Shown in pieces: positions 47,687 to 56,429 of a stretch of 64,000 nucleotides of DNA (the first letter of the stretch is position 1; each line of letters starts with the position of its first letter). Source of the DNA: Xenophilus sp. AP218F (GTDB taxonomy: Bacteria; Pseudomonadota; Gammaproteobacteria; Burkholderiales; Chromobacteriaceae); the NCBI GenBank assembly GCA_002213445.1, contig NJIE01000024.1, forward strand, positions 119,713 to 183,712, read 5' to 3'. The position numbers and the translations under genes are program-made. Below the pieces are notes generated by a model. That model searched no databases. It saw only the letters and a program-made list of their open reading frames with translations, and had not been told where the DNA came from.

Positions 47687-47692
47687 ATTATA
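47687..47692 (-). promoter_or_regulatory. Promoter -10 box for the riboswitch-btuB transcript
   Basis: A consensus TATAAT on the minus strand sits just upstream of the riboswitch 5' end. The -35 is not recognisable. Confidence 0.5.
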
Positions 47693-47744
47693 CCTTGCCC
47701 GGCTTCCGCGGTATTGATCCAGTCGTAATATGCTTAATCTTGAT

Positions 47745-47750
47745 TAGAAT
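47745..47750 (+). promoter_or_regulatory. Possible -10 box for cobT
   Basis: TAGAAT about 90 bases upstream of cobT, without a good -35. No second B12 riboswitch is visible on this strand, so cobT-cobC-cobS may not be directly B12-regulated. Confidence 0.3.
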
Positions 47751-47842
47751 CTTCCACGCGGTTGCCCTGCCTCCGGCCATGGCTTAAAGTCGGCGCATCC
47801 ATTCATCTTTTCTGCTCCGCAGAAATTCCAGCAGGACCCGCC

Positions 47843-48871
47843 ATGCACCGCACACCCGATATCGCCGCCTACGACGCCGCCCGCGCCCGCCAAGCCACGC
47901 TCACCAAACCGCCCGGCAGCCTCGGCCAGCTGGAAGACCTGGCCTGCCGCCTGGCCGCCTGCCAGGGACGCGCCCTGCCCGCGGCGCTGTCGCCGGCCAT
48001 CACCGTTTTCGCCGGCGACCACGGCGTCACCGCCGAGGGCGTGTCGGCCTTTCCCTCGGCCGTCACCACCGAAATGGTGCGCAACTTCAGCCGCGGCGGG
48101 GCCGCCATCTGCGTGCTGGCGCGTGCCATCGACGCCAGGCTGGAAGTGATCGACGTCGGCGTCGCCGGCGACGTTTCCGCCCTGCCCATCGTCCACGCCA
48201 AGGTGCGCGCCGGCAGCGCCAACCTGGCGCGAGAGGCGGCGATGAGCCGCGCCGAGGCCGAGCAGGCGCTGTCCGCCGGCCGCGCCGCCGCCCGCCGCGC
48301 AGTGGACGCCGGCGCCAACCTGCTGATCGCCGGCGACATGGGCATAGGCAACACCACCGCGTCCGCCGCGCTGCTCTGCCATTTTACCGGCCTGTCGCCG
48401 GAAGCCGTGGTCGGCCGCGGCACCGGCGTCGACGACGCCGGCCTCGCCAACAAGCGCCGCGTGGTGGCGATGGCGCTCGCGCGCGCGGCCGGACGCAGCC
48501 TTGACGGCGTGGACGCGCTGGCCGAGCTGGGCGGGCTGGAAATCGCCGCCATGGCCGGCTTCTATCTGGAAGCCGCCGCGCTGGGCGTGCCGGCGCTGGT
48601 GGACGGCTTCATCGCCAGCGCCGCCGCGCTGAGCGCCCGCGCCATCGAACCCGGCGTCCAGCCCTGGCTGCTGGCCAGCCACTGCTCGGCCGAAACCGGC
48701 CACGCGCAGGCGCTGCGGGCGCTGGCGCTGGAACCCCTGCTGGACCTGGGGCTGCGCCTGGGCGAAGGCAGCGGCGCGGCGCTGGCGGTGCCGCTTTTGC
48801 AGCTGGCCATCCGCCTGCACGCGGAAATGGCCACCTTCGCCGAGGCTGGCGTCAGCGGACAGCCGGCATGA
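47843..48871 (+). CDS. cobT: Nicotinate-nucleotide-dimethylbenzimidazole phosphoribosyltransferase CobT
   Basis: CobT makes alpha-ribazole phosphate, the lower ligand precursor of B12. The 342-residue protein has the start LTKPPGSLGQLEDLA, the phosphate/nucleotide region GDMGIGNTT, and the C-terminal MATFAEAGVS with the catalytic Glu. The ATG at 47843 is preferred; a TTG upstream would add unsupported residues. It is the first gene of cobT-cobC-cobS. Confidence 0.95.
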   Translation: MHRTPDIAAYDAARARQATLTKPPGSLGQLEDLACRLAACQGRALPAALSPAITVFAGDHGVTAEGVSAFPSAVTTEMVRNFSRGGAAICVLARAIDARLEVIDVGVAGDVSALPIVHAKVRAGSANLAREAAMSRAEAEQALSAGRAAARRAVDAGANLLIAGDMGIGNTTASAALLCHFTGLSPEAVVGRGTGVDDAGLANKRRVVAMALARAAGRSLDGVDALAELGGLEIAAMAGFYLEAAALGVPALVDGFIASAAALSARAIEPGVQPWLLASHCSAETGHAQALRALALEPLLDLGLRLGEGSGAALAVPLLQLAIRLHAEMATFAEAGVSGQPA

Positions 48872-49470
48872 ACCCCTACACCCTCACCCTGCTGCGTCAC
48901 GGCGACATCGACCACGCCGGACGGCTGATCGGCCTGACCGACCTGCCGCTCACCGAGCGCGGCCAGGCGCAGCTGGCGCGCAGTTGGCAGCGGGTTTGCG
49001 AACTGGCGCCGGTCACGGCGATGGCCAGTTCGCCCTTGTTGCGCTGCCGCGAATTCGCGGTGCAGCACGCGCTGCACGGCTCGCTGACGCTGCAGGTGGA
49101 CCCGCGCTTCGCCGAGATCGACTTCGGCGACTGGGACGGCCAGCCCAAGGCCGAGCTGGAGGCCGCGCACCCCGACTGGCGCGAGCAGCTGGCGCGCGGC
49201 GAGCTGACGCCGCCTGGCGGCGAAAGCTACGAGCAGTTCCGCACCCGGGTGCTGGCCGGCCTGGCCGACTGGATGACGGTGGCGCGTGGCAGCCATCGCC
49301 TGCTGGTGACCCACGGCGGCGTCATCACCGTGCTGCTGGCCGAGCTTTTGGGCGCCAACTTCTCGGTGGCCAAGCTGATGACGGTGCAACGCGGCGGCTT
49401 CGTGCAGTTGTCGATGCTGGAAGGCCACCCGGCCTATCTGCTGCGACTGGAGTCGACATGCGGGGACTGA
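48868..49470 (+). CDS. cobC: Alpha-ribazole phosphatase CobC (histidine phosphatase family)
   Basis: Expected to dephosphorylate alpha-ribazole phosphate or cobalamin phosphate. The 200-residue protein has the phosphohistidine motif LLRHGD near the N terminus and a second histidine in VTHGG. SSPLLRCREFA and EIDFGDWDGQ are typical of the family. It overlaps cobT by an ATGA and cobS by 13 bases, which supports the cobalamin role over other phosphoglycerate-mutase-like activities. Confidence 0.9.
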   Translation: MNPYTLTLLRHGDIDHAGRLIGLTDLPLTERGQAQLARSWQRVCELAPVTAMASSPLLRCREFAVQHALHGSLTLQVDPRFAEIDFGDWDGQPKAELEAAHPDWREQLARGELTPPGGESYEQFRTRVLAGLADWMTVARGSHRLLVTHGGVITVLLAELLGANFSVAKLMTVQRGGFVQLSMLEGHPAYLLRLESTCGD

Positions 49471-50189
49471 TCCTGGCGCTGCAGTTCCTCACCCGGCTGC
49501 CGACGCCGCAACTCGAGGAGTTCCGCCCGGAATGGCTGGCGGCCAGCGCGCGCTGGTTTCCCGCCGTCGGTCTCATCGTCGGCGCGCTGCTGCTGGCGGC
49601 GCTGCGGCTGGGCGGCCTGGTCGACCCCTGGCTGGCGGCCCTGTTCGGCCTCTTGCTCTGGGTCGCCGTCACCGGCGGCCTGCATCTGGACGGCCTGGCC
49701 GACCTCGCCGACGCGCTGGGCGCGGCGCACCGTTCGCGCGAACGCTTCTTCGAGGTGCTGAAAGACCCGCACCTGGGCAGCTTCGGCGTGCTGTCGCTGA
49801 TACTCGCCGTCGTCGCCAAGCTGGTGCTGCTGATGCTGCTGGCGCGCGACGGCGGCCTCGCCTGGGGGCTGCTACTGATCCCGGCCTGGGCGCGCTGGTT
49901 CGCGGTGTTGTGGTCGGCTACCCTGCCGGCCATCGCGCCGGGCAGCGGCGAGCGTTTCGGCTGGCAACGCGACAACGCCGGCCTGGCCGTCAACGGCGTC
50001 GCCCTCCTCGCCTTGTCGGCCTGGCTCGCGCCCGCGCTGTTGCTGGCGCCGCTGGCCGGACTCGCCTGGCGGCGCTTTCTCAGCCGCCGCCTGGGCGGCA
50101 TGACCGGCGACTGCCTGGGCGCGGGGGTGGAGCTGTGCGAAATCGCGCTGCTGGGGCTGCTGCTGATCCGGCTGCCGGTCTCGCTCTGA
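49458..50189 (+). CDS. cobS: Adenosylcobinamide-GDP ribazoletransferase CobS
   Basis: CobS joins adenosylcobinamide-GDP to alpha-ribazole, the last assembly step, in the inner membrane. The 243-residue protein has several membrane helices. The family motifs are LQFLTRLP at the start, GGLHLDGLADLADALG with the metal-binding acidic residues, and GGMTGDCLGA near the end. It starts inside the 3' end of cobC. Confidence 0.95.
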   Translation: MRGLILALQFLTRLPTPQLEEFRPEWLAASARWFPAVGLIVGALLLAALRLGGLVDPWLAALFGLLLWVAVTGGLHLDGLADLADALGAAHRSRERFFEVLKDPHLGSFGVLSLILAVVAKLVLLMLLARDGGLAWGLLLIPAWARWFAVLWSATLPAIAPGSGERFGWQRDNAGLAVNGVALLALSAWLAPALLLAPLAGLAWRRFLSRRLGGMTGDCLGAGVELCEIALLGLLLIRLPVSL

Positions 50190-50212
50190 ACGCTGAAGCC
50201 CGCGGCAAACAA

Positions 50213-50238
50213 AAACGCCACTCCGGGGAGTGGCGTTT
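50213..50238. terminator. Bidirectional terminator between cobS and speB
   Basis: A twelve-base stem AAACGCCACTCC/GGAGTGGCGTTT with a two-base loop. The T-run is better on the minus strand, so it chiefly ends speB. Confidence 0.85.
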
Positions 50239-50261
50239 GTCTATCCGCGACGCAAGCGCGC

Positions 50262-51230
50262 TTACAGCGTGCCGGCCACTTTCTTGTTGCGCATCAGGCA
50301 CAACATGTCACAGGCGATGTGGGCGGCGGCGATGGCGGTGATTTCGCTCTGGTCGTAGCTGGGAGCCACTTCCACCACGTCCATGCCGACGATGTTCAGG
50401 TCGCCCAGATTGCGGATGATCTTCAGCGCCTGCGCCGAAGTCAGCCCGCCCGGCACCGGGGTGCCGGTGCCCGGCGCGGCGGACGGGTCCAGACAGTCGA
50501 TGTCGAAGGTGATGTAAACCGGATGGTCGCCGATGGTTTTCTTGATTTCGGCGATGGTGGCGTCCACGCCGTTGTCGTGCACCCACGGCGCGCCCAGCAC
50601 GTTCAGGCCCATGAAGTCGTCGTTCCAGGTACGGATGCCGACTTGCACCGACTTGGCCGGGTCGATCAGACCCTCTTTCACCGCCTTGTAGAACATGGTG
50701 CCGTGGTTGAGGCTGTCCGGGCTGTCGTCCGGCCAAGTGTCGCAGTGGGCGTCGAAGTGCAGCAGCGCCAGCGGCTTGCCATACTTCTCGGCGTGCGCGA
50801 TCAAGAGCGGATAGGTGACGTAGTGGTCGCCGCCGAAGGTCAGCATCTTGGCGCCGGAGGCCAGGATGGTGCGGGCGTGCTCGACGATGGACGGCTTGAT
50901 GGTCAGCGGATTGTGCGCGTCGAACCAGCAATCGCCGTAGTCGATCACCGCCAGGTCTTCGAACGGATCGAAGCCCCACGGGTAGGGCTTCAGCTCGGCC
51001 AGCTGCACGCTGGCGGCGCGGATGGCCTGCGGGCCCATGCGCGCGCCGGAGCGGAAGGTCACCGACAGGTCCAGCGGAATGCCGGATACCACCACGTCGG
51101 CGCCTTCCAGATTGCGGCTGTAGTTGCGGCGCATGAAGGACAGCACGCCCGCGTAGGTGTTTTCGATGGAGGAGCCGTACAGGCCCTGACGGCGAATGGC
51201 GCCGTCGCCGTAGATCATTTCATCACTCAT
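50262..51230 (-). CDS. speB: Agmatinase SpeB (arginase/ureohydrolase family)
   Basis: Agmatinase hydrolyses agmatine to putrescine and urea. The 322-residue protein has the manganese ligands in GGDHYVT, HFDAHCDTW (DAHxD) and FDIDCLDPSAAPGTG (DxDxxDP), and the PVPGGLT loop. The ATG at 51230 has a GGAGAG ribosome site. The family also contains guanidinobutyrase and similar enzymes, so the exact substrate is inferred. Confidence 0.9.
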   Translation of the reverse strand: MSDEMIYGDGAIRRQGLYGSSIENTYAGVLSFMRRNYSRNLEGADVVVSGIPLDLSVTFRSGARMGPQAIRAASVQLAELKPYPWGFDPFEDLAVIDYGDCWFDAHNPLTIKPSIVEHARTILASGAKMLTFGGDHYVTYPLLIAHAEKYGKPLALLHFDAHCDTWPDDSPDSLNHGTMFYKAVKEGLIDPAKSVQVGIRTWNDDFMGLNVLGAPWVHDNGVDATIAEIKKTIGDHPVYITFDIDCLDPSAAPGTGTPVPGGLTSAQALKIIRNLGDLNIVGMDVVEVAPSYDQSEITAIAAAHIACDMLCLMRNKKVAGTL

Positions 51231-51310
51231 GCCACTCTCCAGGCGAGAGGACGCCGCGGCCATGAAAGCGAGTGATTTTCATGACAAATGCGGCGATTGC
51301 CGTCCATCTT

Positions 51311-52210
51311 TCACAGCCGACGGCTTGAGGCTGTCGCGCCCCGTGGCGCGGAAACCGGCAGTGTGCCGCGACGCCGGGGCGAGTTCAAGCCCGAAACCGC
51401 TTCCAGCCCGTCGTCATCGCGGGCGAAACGCCAGGCGCGCTCCGGCTCGCCGCGCCACCAGCGCCAGCGCAGACGGATGTCGTACCACACCGGCCGCAGT
51501 CCCAGCAGGAACAATAGCAGGGCCAACGGCAGGGTGAAGCCGAAGCCCAGATGCTTGAAGCCCAGCGCGCCGACCACGCCGCCCAGGAAGAAGGACAGCA
51601 AAATCAGGCCGTAGATGCGGAATTTGGCGCGATTGGCGCGCACGTCCTGGATGCGCGGGCCGTGCTGGCGGTTGTAATAGCTCATTTTGGCCAGTTCGAT
51701 GCCAAGGTCGGTGGCGATGCCGGTCATGTGGGTGCTGCGCAAGAGGCCGCCGGACAGCTTGGTGACGATGGTGTTGTGCATGCCCATGATGAAGCACAGC
51801 AACATCACCGTCGGCGGCGTGAACAGGCCCTTGTGCAAGGACAGGCCGGCCCCCAGCAGGCCGAACAGCAGCAACAGCAGCGCCTCTTCCATCATCGATA
51901 CCCCGTAGCCGCCGCGCAACCGCTGGCGGCGCGCCCACAGGATCAGCCAGGTGCTGTGCATGGCGCCGGCGATGAAGCTGCACAGCATCACCAGCAGCGA
52001 CAGCGCCACCGTCGCCTCGCCCAGCGCCAGCCCGTCGGCCAATCCGGACACGATGCCGGAGACGTGCGAGGTGTAGCGGTGCACGGCCAGGAAGCCGCCG
52101 GCGTTGATGGCGCCGGCGATGAAGGCCATCGACCAGCCCAGCTGACGCAGGATGCGGTCATTGAAGCGGCCCCGATCCAGAAGTCGGGTGAAGGAAGACA
52201 AACGTGGCAT
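51311..52210 (-). CDS. DUF1275 (YoaK-type) membrane protein
   Basis: The 299-residue protein has about six membrane helices. It shows the DUF1275 pattern: AFIAGAINAGGFLAVHRYTSHVSG at the start, MGMHNTIVTKLSGGLLRSTHMTG in the middle, and a TGIATDLGIEL segment. The last 45 residues or so form a charged cytoplasmic tail not typical of the family. Function unknown. Transcribed alone between speB and the SPOR gene. Confidence 0.85.
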   Translation of the reverse strand: MPRLSSFTRLLDRGRFNDRILRQLGWSMAFIAGAINAGGFLAVHRYTSHVSGIVSGLADGLALGEATVALSLLVMLCSFIAGAMHSTWLILWARRQRLRGGYGVSMMEEALLLLLFGLLGAGLSLHKGLFTPPTVMLLCFIMGMHNTIVTKLSGGLLRSTHMTGIATDLGIELAKMSYYNRQHGPRIQDVRANRAKFRIYGLILLSFFLGGVVGALGFKHLGFGFTLPLALLLFLLGLRPVWYDIRLRWRWWRGEPERAWRFARDDDGLEAVSGLNSPRRRGTLPVSAPRGATASSRRL

Positions 52211-52312
52211 GTCGGCGTCGCAGAATGGGAAACGGCGACATCGCGTCGCCGTGTGGTGAGCCCATATTGCACCGCAGCACCCAGACTGGCAAGCAGTCAG
52301 ATCAAGCCGCCA

Positions 52313-53149
52313 TCAATTGCCGCAGGACTTGAGCGCGATGCCCGGCGTCAAGCGCTGCTGCAGCGCCTTGAGCTTGTCGGCCTGGACCGCGTCCAGCTGC
52401 TTGAACGACAGCGTGGTGACCGTAGTCTTCTGCCCCTTGGGCTGCACCTTGGCCTTGTCGTAGCCGGCGGCCTTCAGCCGCGCGGCCAAGGTCTTGGCTG
52501 CGTCTTCCTTGCTAAACAGGCCGAGCGACAGATTGCCCTTGAATTCGTCGTTGCTGACGATGTAGTTGTCGAAGCCCTTGCCCTTCAGCTCGGCCGACAA
52601 GGTCTGGGTTTCGGCCTGGGTGGCCAGCGGCGGGTAATACACCCAGAAGCGGGCGGAGCCCTTGCTGTCCTCGCTGCTGGCGGAGGACTGCTGTTCCTTC
52701 TTCAGTTTCAGCTGCGGCAGGCCGCCCTGCACTCGCGCCAGGAGGCTGTCGCTCAACGGCCCCCACTGGTAGCAGGCGGCCGCGGGCTTCGCCGCCTCGG
52801 CCTTGGACGGCTCAGGCTTGGCCGGATCGGATTTGGCCGGCTTCGCGGGTTCCGGCTTGGACTCCGGCTTGGACTCCGGCTTGGCTTCGGGCGCTTTGGC
52901 CTTGGCCGCCGGCGCCGAAGCTTCGGCGCGCGCAGCGGAAGCCGCGTGCGGCGCGACGACGGCGAGAGGCGCGCTGGCCGCCGGTTCGGACGCGGCGGCT
53001 GCAGGAGCCCAGCCGGCCGGCAACAACTTGACCTGGTTGGGGCTGACCTCCTGGGCGTGCACGTCCAACGGCGGTCGTTGCTTGAACGAGCCGTACATCG
53101 CCACCAGCAGGTTGAGCACTACCACCAGCACCAAGAGCCACTTCATCAC
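52313..53149 (-). CDS. SPOR-domain membrane protein
   Basis: The 278-residue protein has one N-terminal membrane helix (about 3-20) and a long Ala/Pro/Lys/Glu linker containing KPESKPESKPEPAKPAKS-type repeats. A periplasmic domain with a SPOR-like fold follows (SLGLFSKEDAAKTLAARLKAAGY). SPOR domains bind denuded septal peptidoglycan, so a septal role is likely. It overlaps coaX by four bases and ends the rfaE2-birA-coaX group. Confidence 0.85.
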   Translation of the reverse strand: MMKWLLVLVVVLNLLVAMYGSFKQRPPLDVHAQEVSPNQVKLLPAGWAPAAAASEPAASAPLAVVAPHAASAARAEASAPAAKAKAPEAKPESKPESKPEPAKPAKSDPAKPEPSKAEAAKPAAACYQWGPLSDSLLARVQGGLPQLKLKKEQQSSASSEDSKGSARFWVYYPPLATQAETQTLSAELKGKGFDNYIVSNDEFKGNLSLGLFSKEDAAKTLAARLKAAGYDKAKVQPKGQKTTVTTLSFKQLDAVQADKLKALQQRLTPGIALKSCGN

Positions 53150-53859
53150 GCGGTTGCCACCTTGTATAAACCCATCAGTATCAGATTATCCACGATCTGG
53201 ACCGGCCCGGCGAGCCAAGGCGCGATCCGGGCCGCGTCGCCGCCGGTGAGAATCACCCGCGCCGGCGCGCGGCCGGTGCGCAGCGCCAGTTGCCGGCGCT
53301 GGCTTTCTATCGCGCCGCTCAGCGCGCGCATCACGCCGCTGGCCAGCGCATCCTGGGTGCCTTGCGGGAAAGCCACCACCTCGCCGGCCTCGCGGTCCAG
53401 GTTGGCCGTGCCCTGCGCCAGGCTTTGCAACATCAGGGTATGGCCAGGCAGGATCAGCCCGCCCAGGTAGTCTCCCTCGGCGGTCAGCGCTTCCACCGTC
53501 AGCGCGGTGCCGGCGCAGGCGACGATGACGTCGTCGCGGCACACTTCGCGCGCCGCCAGCACTGCCAGCCAACGGTCGGCCCCTTGTTCGCCGGTGTTGC
53601 GATAATGGTTACACACATCGCCGAAGCGCGCCTGCGAGACGACGCGCCGCACCGGGCAGGGCGCGGCCGCCAGCAGCGCGGCGGTGACGTCCTGGCGAGC
53701 CACCGAGGCCAGCCAGGCGCCGCTCAGCGGCCAGCCTTGCCAGGCCGCCTGCAGCTCGGGAATATCGACATGGTCGCTCGCGCCCTGGGCGCGGCAATCG
53801 CCGCCATCGTAAATCGCCCACTTGATCCGGCTGTTGCCGGCGTCGATCAATAATTTCAT
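53146..53859 (-). CDS. coaX: Type III pantothenate kinase CoaX
   Basis: CoaX phosphorylates pantothenate, the first step of CoA synthesis. The 237-residue protein has MKLLIDAGNSRIKWA for the phosphate loop, the GADRWLA motif and CAGTALTVEAL, all typical. The ATG at 53859 overlaps the birA stop. The birA-coaX pairing, known as fusion or neighbours in betaproteobacteria, supports the call. Confidence 0.95.
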   Translation of the reverse strand: MKLLIDAGNSRIKWAIYDGGDCRAQGASDHVDIPELQAAWQGWPLSGAWLASVARQDVTAALLAAAPCPVRRVVSQARFGDVCNHYRNTGEQGADRWLAVLAAREVCRDDVIVACAGTALTVEALTAEGDYLGGLILPGHTLMLQSLAQGTANLDREAGEVVAFPQGTQDALASGVMRALSGAIESQRRQLALRTGRAPARVILTGGDAARIAPWLAGPVQIVDNLILMGLYKVATA

Positions 53860-54821
53860 GCCAGCTTCCTGAGGCTGACTTCGCCCGCGTGAAAGGTCTG
53901 CAGGCCGACCACGGTTTCTACCAGCAGCGCGCCGTTGTCGGCGACCCCCCGCATGACGCCTTCCACCGGCTCGCCGCGCGAGAACGACAGCCGAACCGGA
54001 CAGTCCTGGAACGCGGACAGACTCTCCCATTCCTGGCGCAGCGGCGCGAAACCGCCGCGGTCGAACTCCGCCAGCACCAGCCTGAGCTCATTGAGCAGCA
54101 AGGCCAGCAGCCGGCTGCGATCCAGCGCGACGCCGGCGTCGGCGAGGGAGGCCGCCGGCTGGTCCACCGGACCGGGATCGTTCACGTTGAGGCCTATGCC
54201 TATCACCACCGCCGCCGGCCCCAGCGCGTCGCCGGAGAGTTCGATCAGGATGCCGGCCAGCTTGTTGCCGGCCAGCAGCACGTCGTTGGGCCACTTGAGC
54301 GTCACCGGGGCGCCCAGGCCGCGCAGCGCGCGCGCCAGCGCCACGCCCACCGCCAGCGACAGGCCGGCCAGCTGCGCCATGCCGCGCTCGAAACGCCACA
54401 GCAGCGAAAACGTCAGGCCCGAACCCAGCCGAACCTGCCAGCGCCGGCCCAACCGGCCGCGGCCGGCGGTTTGCAGCTCGGTGGCCAGCACCAGGCCGTG
54501 CAGGCCGCCGTTGCTGGCGCGCGCCATCAGCTGGGTGTTGGTGGAATCGGTGCGCTCGGCCACCGCCAGGGTGAAAACCTCGGCCGCCGCCTCGTCCAGC
54601 GCTTCGCGCGCCGTCGCCACGTCCAGCCAGCTGAAAGGCTGGGCCAGCTTGTAGCCCTGTCCGCGCACGCTGAACACGGTCAGCCCCAGTTCCTGTTCGA
54701 TGGCGTGCGCCGCCTGCCACACCAGCGTGCGCGAGCAGCCCAGCTGCTGGGCGATGGCCTCGCCGGAATGAAATCGGCCGTCGGACAATTGGCGCAACAC
54801 GGCGAAGGCGTGCTCGTTCAC
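53856..54821 (-). CDS. birA: Biotin-protein ligase/biotin operon repressor BirA
   Basis: BirA attaches biotin to carboxyl carrier protein and represses biotin genes. The 321-residue protein, the same length as E. coli BirA, has an N-terminal winged helix (GEAIAQQLGCSRTLVWQAA) and the ligase core with TNTQLMARA and the biotinyl-AMP loop GRGRLGRRW. KWPNDVLL and a small C-terminal SH3-like domain follow. The GTG at 54821 overlaps the rfaE2 stop and fits the HTH start. Confidence 0.95.
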   Translation of the reverse strand: MNEHAFAVLRQLSDGRFHSGEAIAQQLGCSRTLVWQAAHAIEQELGLTVFSVRGQGYKLAQPFSWLDVATAREALDEAAAEVFTLAVAERTDSTNTQLMARASNGGLHGLVLATELQTAGRGRLGRRWQVRLGSGLTFSLLWRFERGMAQLAGLSLAVGVALARALRGLGAPVTLKWPNDVLLAGNKLAGILIELSGDALGPAAVVIGIGLNVNDPGPVDQPAASLADAGVALDRSRLLALLLNELRLVLAEFDRGGFAPLRQEWESLSAFQDCPVRLSFSRGEPVEGVMRGVADNGALLVETVVGLQTFHAGEVSLRKLA

Positions 54822-55318
54822 GCCTTGCCCTCGCTGGCGCGAATCTTGTTCAGGGTTTGGGTGGTGGAGGTATCGAACAGGAAGGGAATGGAGTGCACTT
54901 CGCCGCCGCGCGCCAGCGTTTCGGCGCTGCCGACGATCTTGTCCACGCTCCAGTCGCCGCCCTTGACCAGCACGTCGGGCCGCACCTGCGCGATGAGATC
55001 GGCCGGGGTGTCGGCGTCGAACCAAGTAACCAGGCTGACGCTCTCCAGCGCCGCCAGCACCGCCGCTCGGTTTCGCTCGTTGTTGATCGGCCGGTCGTCG
55101 CCCTTGCCCTGGCGCTTGACCGAGGCGTCGGTATTCAGCCCCAGCACCAGGCTTGCGCCCAGCGCGCGGGCCTGCGCCAGATAGGTCACATGGCCGCGGT
55201 GCAGGATGTCGAAACAGCCGTTGGTGAACACCAGCGGGCGCGGCAAAGCGGCCAGTCGCTCGGCCAGTTGTTCCGGCGGGCAGATCTTGTCTTCAAACGA
55301 CGGCGACGGATAACTCAT
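54818..55318 (-). CDS. rfaE2: D-glycero-beta-D-manno-heptose 1-phosphate adenylyltransferase
   Basis: This enzyme makes ADP-heptose for the LPS inner core. The 166-residue protein has only the nucleotidyltransferase half of HldE: FTNGCFDILHRGHVTYL with HxGH at 40-43, and the NERNRAAVLAALESV segment. The kinase half (RfaE1) is absent here and must be encoded separately. The ATG at 55318 with AAGGAA upstream is chosen; longer starts lack support. It leads the overlapping rfaE2-birA-coaX-SPOR set. Confidence 0.93.
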   Translation of the reverse strand: MSYPSPSFEDKICPPEQLAERLAALPRPLVFTNGCFDILHRGHVTYLAQARALGASLVLGLNTDASVKRQGKGDDRPINNERNRAAVLAALESVSLVTWFDADTPADLIAQVRPDVLVKGGDWSVDKIVGSAETLARGGEVHSIPFLFDTSTTQTLNKIRASEGKA

Positions 55319-55436
55319 GATTTCCTTGCTGCATGTCTTGAGGTTTTTCATGCTCAAGCGAATTGAACAGGAGGCGAAGGATACCACTGCCCGGCCGCGC
55401 AGCCCAAGGCCGCCGCGCCGGGCTGTGGCAACCGCG

Positions 55437-55976
55437 TCAAGGACAGGCGAGCCTCGTGCCGCCCAGGGTGTAGCCGGCGCTGGCGGCCGCCTGCGCGTAG
55501 CCGGTGCTTTGCAGGTTGATGGACAGCGCGCTGGACGCGCCGCGCGCGTCGCACAGCTTGAAATCGCCGGTTTGCGCCGCGGCGACGAAGGGCGGCCGGG
55601 AGTTGAAGCTGATCGTCGTGACGCCGGAGGCGAGATTGGACAGCACCGGCCCCGTAGACGTAGCCGACGCCGCCCGCAGCAAGACCGCGCCGGCGCTTTG
55701 CTGCTCGATCACCGCCCACCCCGCCGACCAGCTTGTTCCGCACTGGCTGGCGGAAGCGGGGTTGTAGGCGCACAACTGCACCACGTTGTTGTTGTTGACC
55801 GCCGTCAGCCTGGCCTGGGCGATGGCGTTGAGCAGGTTGTCGCGCGCGCTGTTCATCCGCTCCGCCTGCAAAAAGGATTGCCAGGCCGGCAGGGCCATCG
55901 CCGCCAGGATGGCGAACACCGCCATGGTCACCGCCATTTCCAGCAGCGAGAAACCGCCTTGCCCACGCCCGTTCAT
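55437..55976 (-). CDS. fimT: Minor pseudopilin FimT/FimU-type
   Basis: A minor pilin that primes type IV pilus assembly. The 179-residue protein has the type III leader GQGG followed by FSLLEMAVTMAVFAI, with cleavage after Gly8 and Glu at position 5 of the mature form. It has a GspH-like C-terminal domain with a Cys pair near the end. It is the last gene of the pil operon, whereas in Pseudomonas the fimT/fimU gene comes first. FimT versus FimU cannot be decided. Confidence 0.85.
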   Translation of the reverse strand: MNGRGQGGFSLLEMAVTMAVFAILAAMALPAWQSFLQAERMNSARDNLLNAIAQARLTAVNNNNVVQLCAYNPASASQCGTSWSAGWAVIEQQSAGAVLLRAASATSTGPVLSNLASGVTTISFNSRPPFVAAAQTGDFKLCDARGASSALSINLQSTGYAQAAASAGYTLGGTRLACP

Positions 55977-55987
55977 GCCCCCGCTCC

Positions 55988-56419
55988 TCACTGCGGCCAG
56001 CAGCTGCTGCTGGTGGCGCTGCCCTGGGCGCTCACCGCCGTCTTGTTGCCGGCGTTGTCCACCGAAAACGCGTAGCAGGTGGTGTCCCTCGCCTGCGCGG
56101 TGCCGGACACGGCGGTGGCGGTCAGCGTATAGCTGGTGGCGGTGATGCCGGAGGCCACCTGCACCAGGTAATACCCGCCGGGCGAGCTGGCCGTGACGCT
56201 GCAGGCGGCGCCGCCGGGCGTGTACGACAGGTTCTGGGCGTAGCACTGCTCCAGCTGCGTTTGCGCGACGGTCAGCGCCTGCATGGCGTCGCTGCGGCGC
56301 GAGCTTTGCAGGTAGCTGACGTAGGACGGGTACGCGATGGCCGCCAGGATGCCGATGATGGCCATCACCACGGCCAGCTCGATCAGGGTGATGCCGCGCG
56401 TCGTCGCCGTAAGCCTCAT
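55988..56419 (-). CDS. pilE: Type IV minor pilin PilE
   Basis: The 143-residue prepilin has a short leader ending in Gly9, then ITLIELAVVMAIIGILAA with the mature Glu5. Two cysteines near the C terminus frame a D-region loop. It follows pilY1 directly, which is the PilE minor pilin position. The very short leader and position argue against this being the major pilin. Confidence 0.88.
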   Translation of the reverse strand: MRLTATTRGITLIELAVVMAIIGILAAIAYPSYVSYLQSSRRSDAMQALTVAQTQLEQCYAQNLSYTPGGAACSVTASSPGGYYLVQVASGITATSYTLTATAVSGTAQARDTTCYAFSVDNAGNKTAVSAQGSATSSSCWPQ

Positions 56420-56429
56420 GATGCTTCCC

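Noticed and set aside
47388..47717. Open frames upstream of btuB
   Set aside because: They overlie the cobalamin riboswitch and its expression platform.
52851..52885. Tandem repeat that might be a minisatellite or CRISPR-like array
   Set aside because: It is two short copies within the Lys/Pro/Glu linker of the SPOR protein, in frame and coding.
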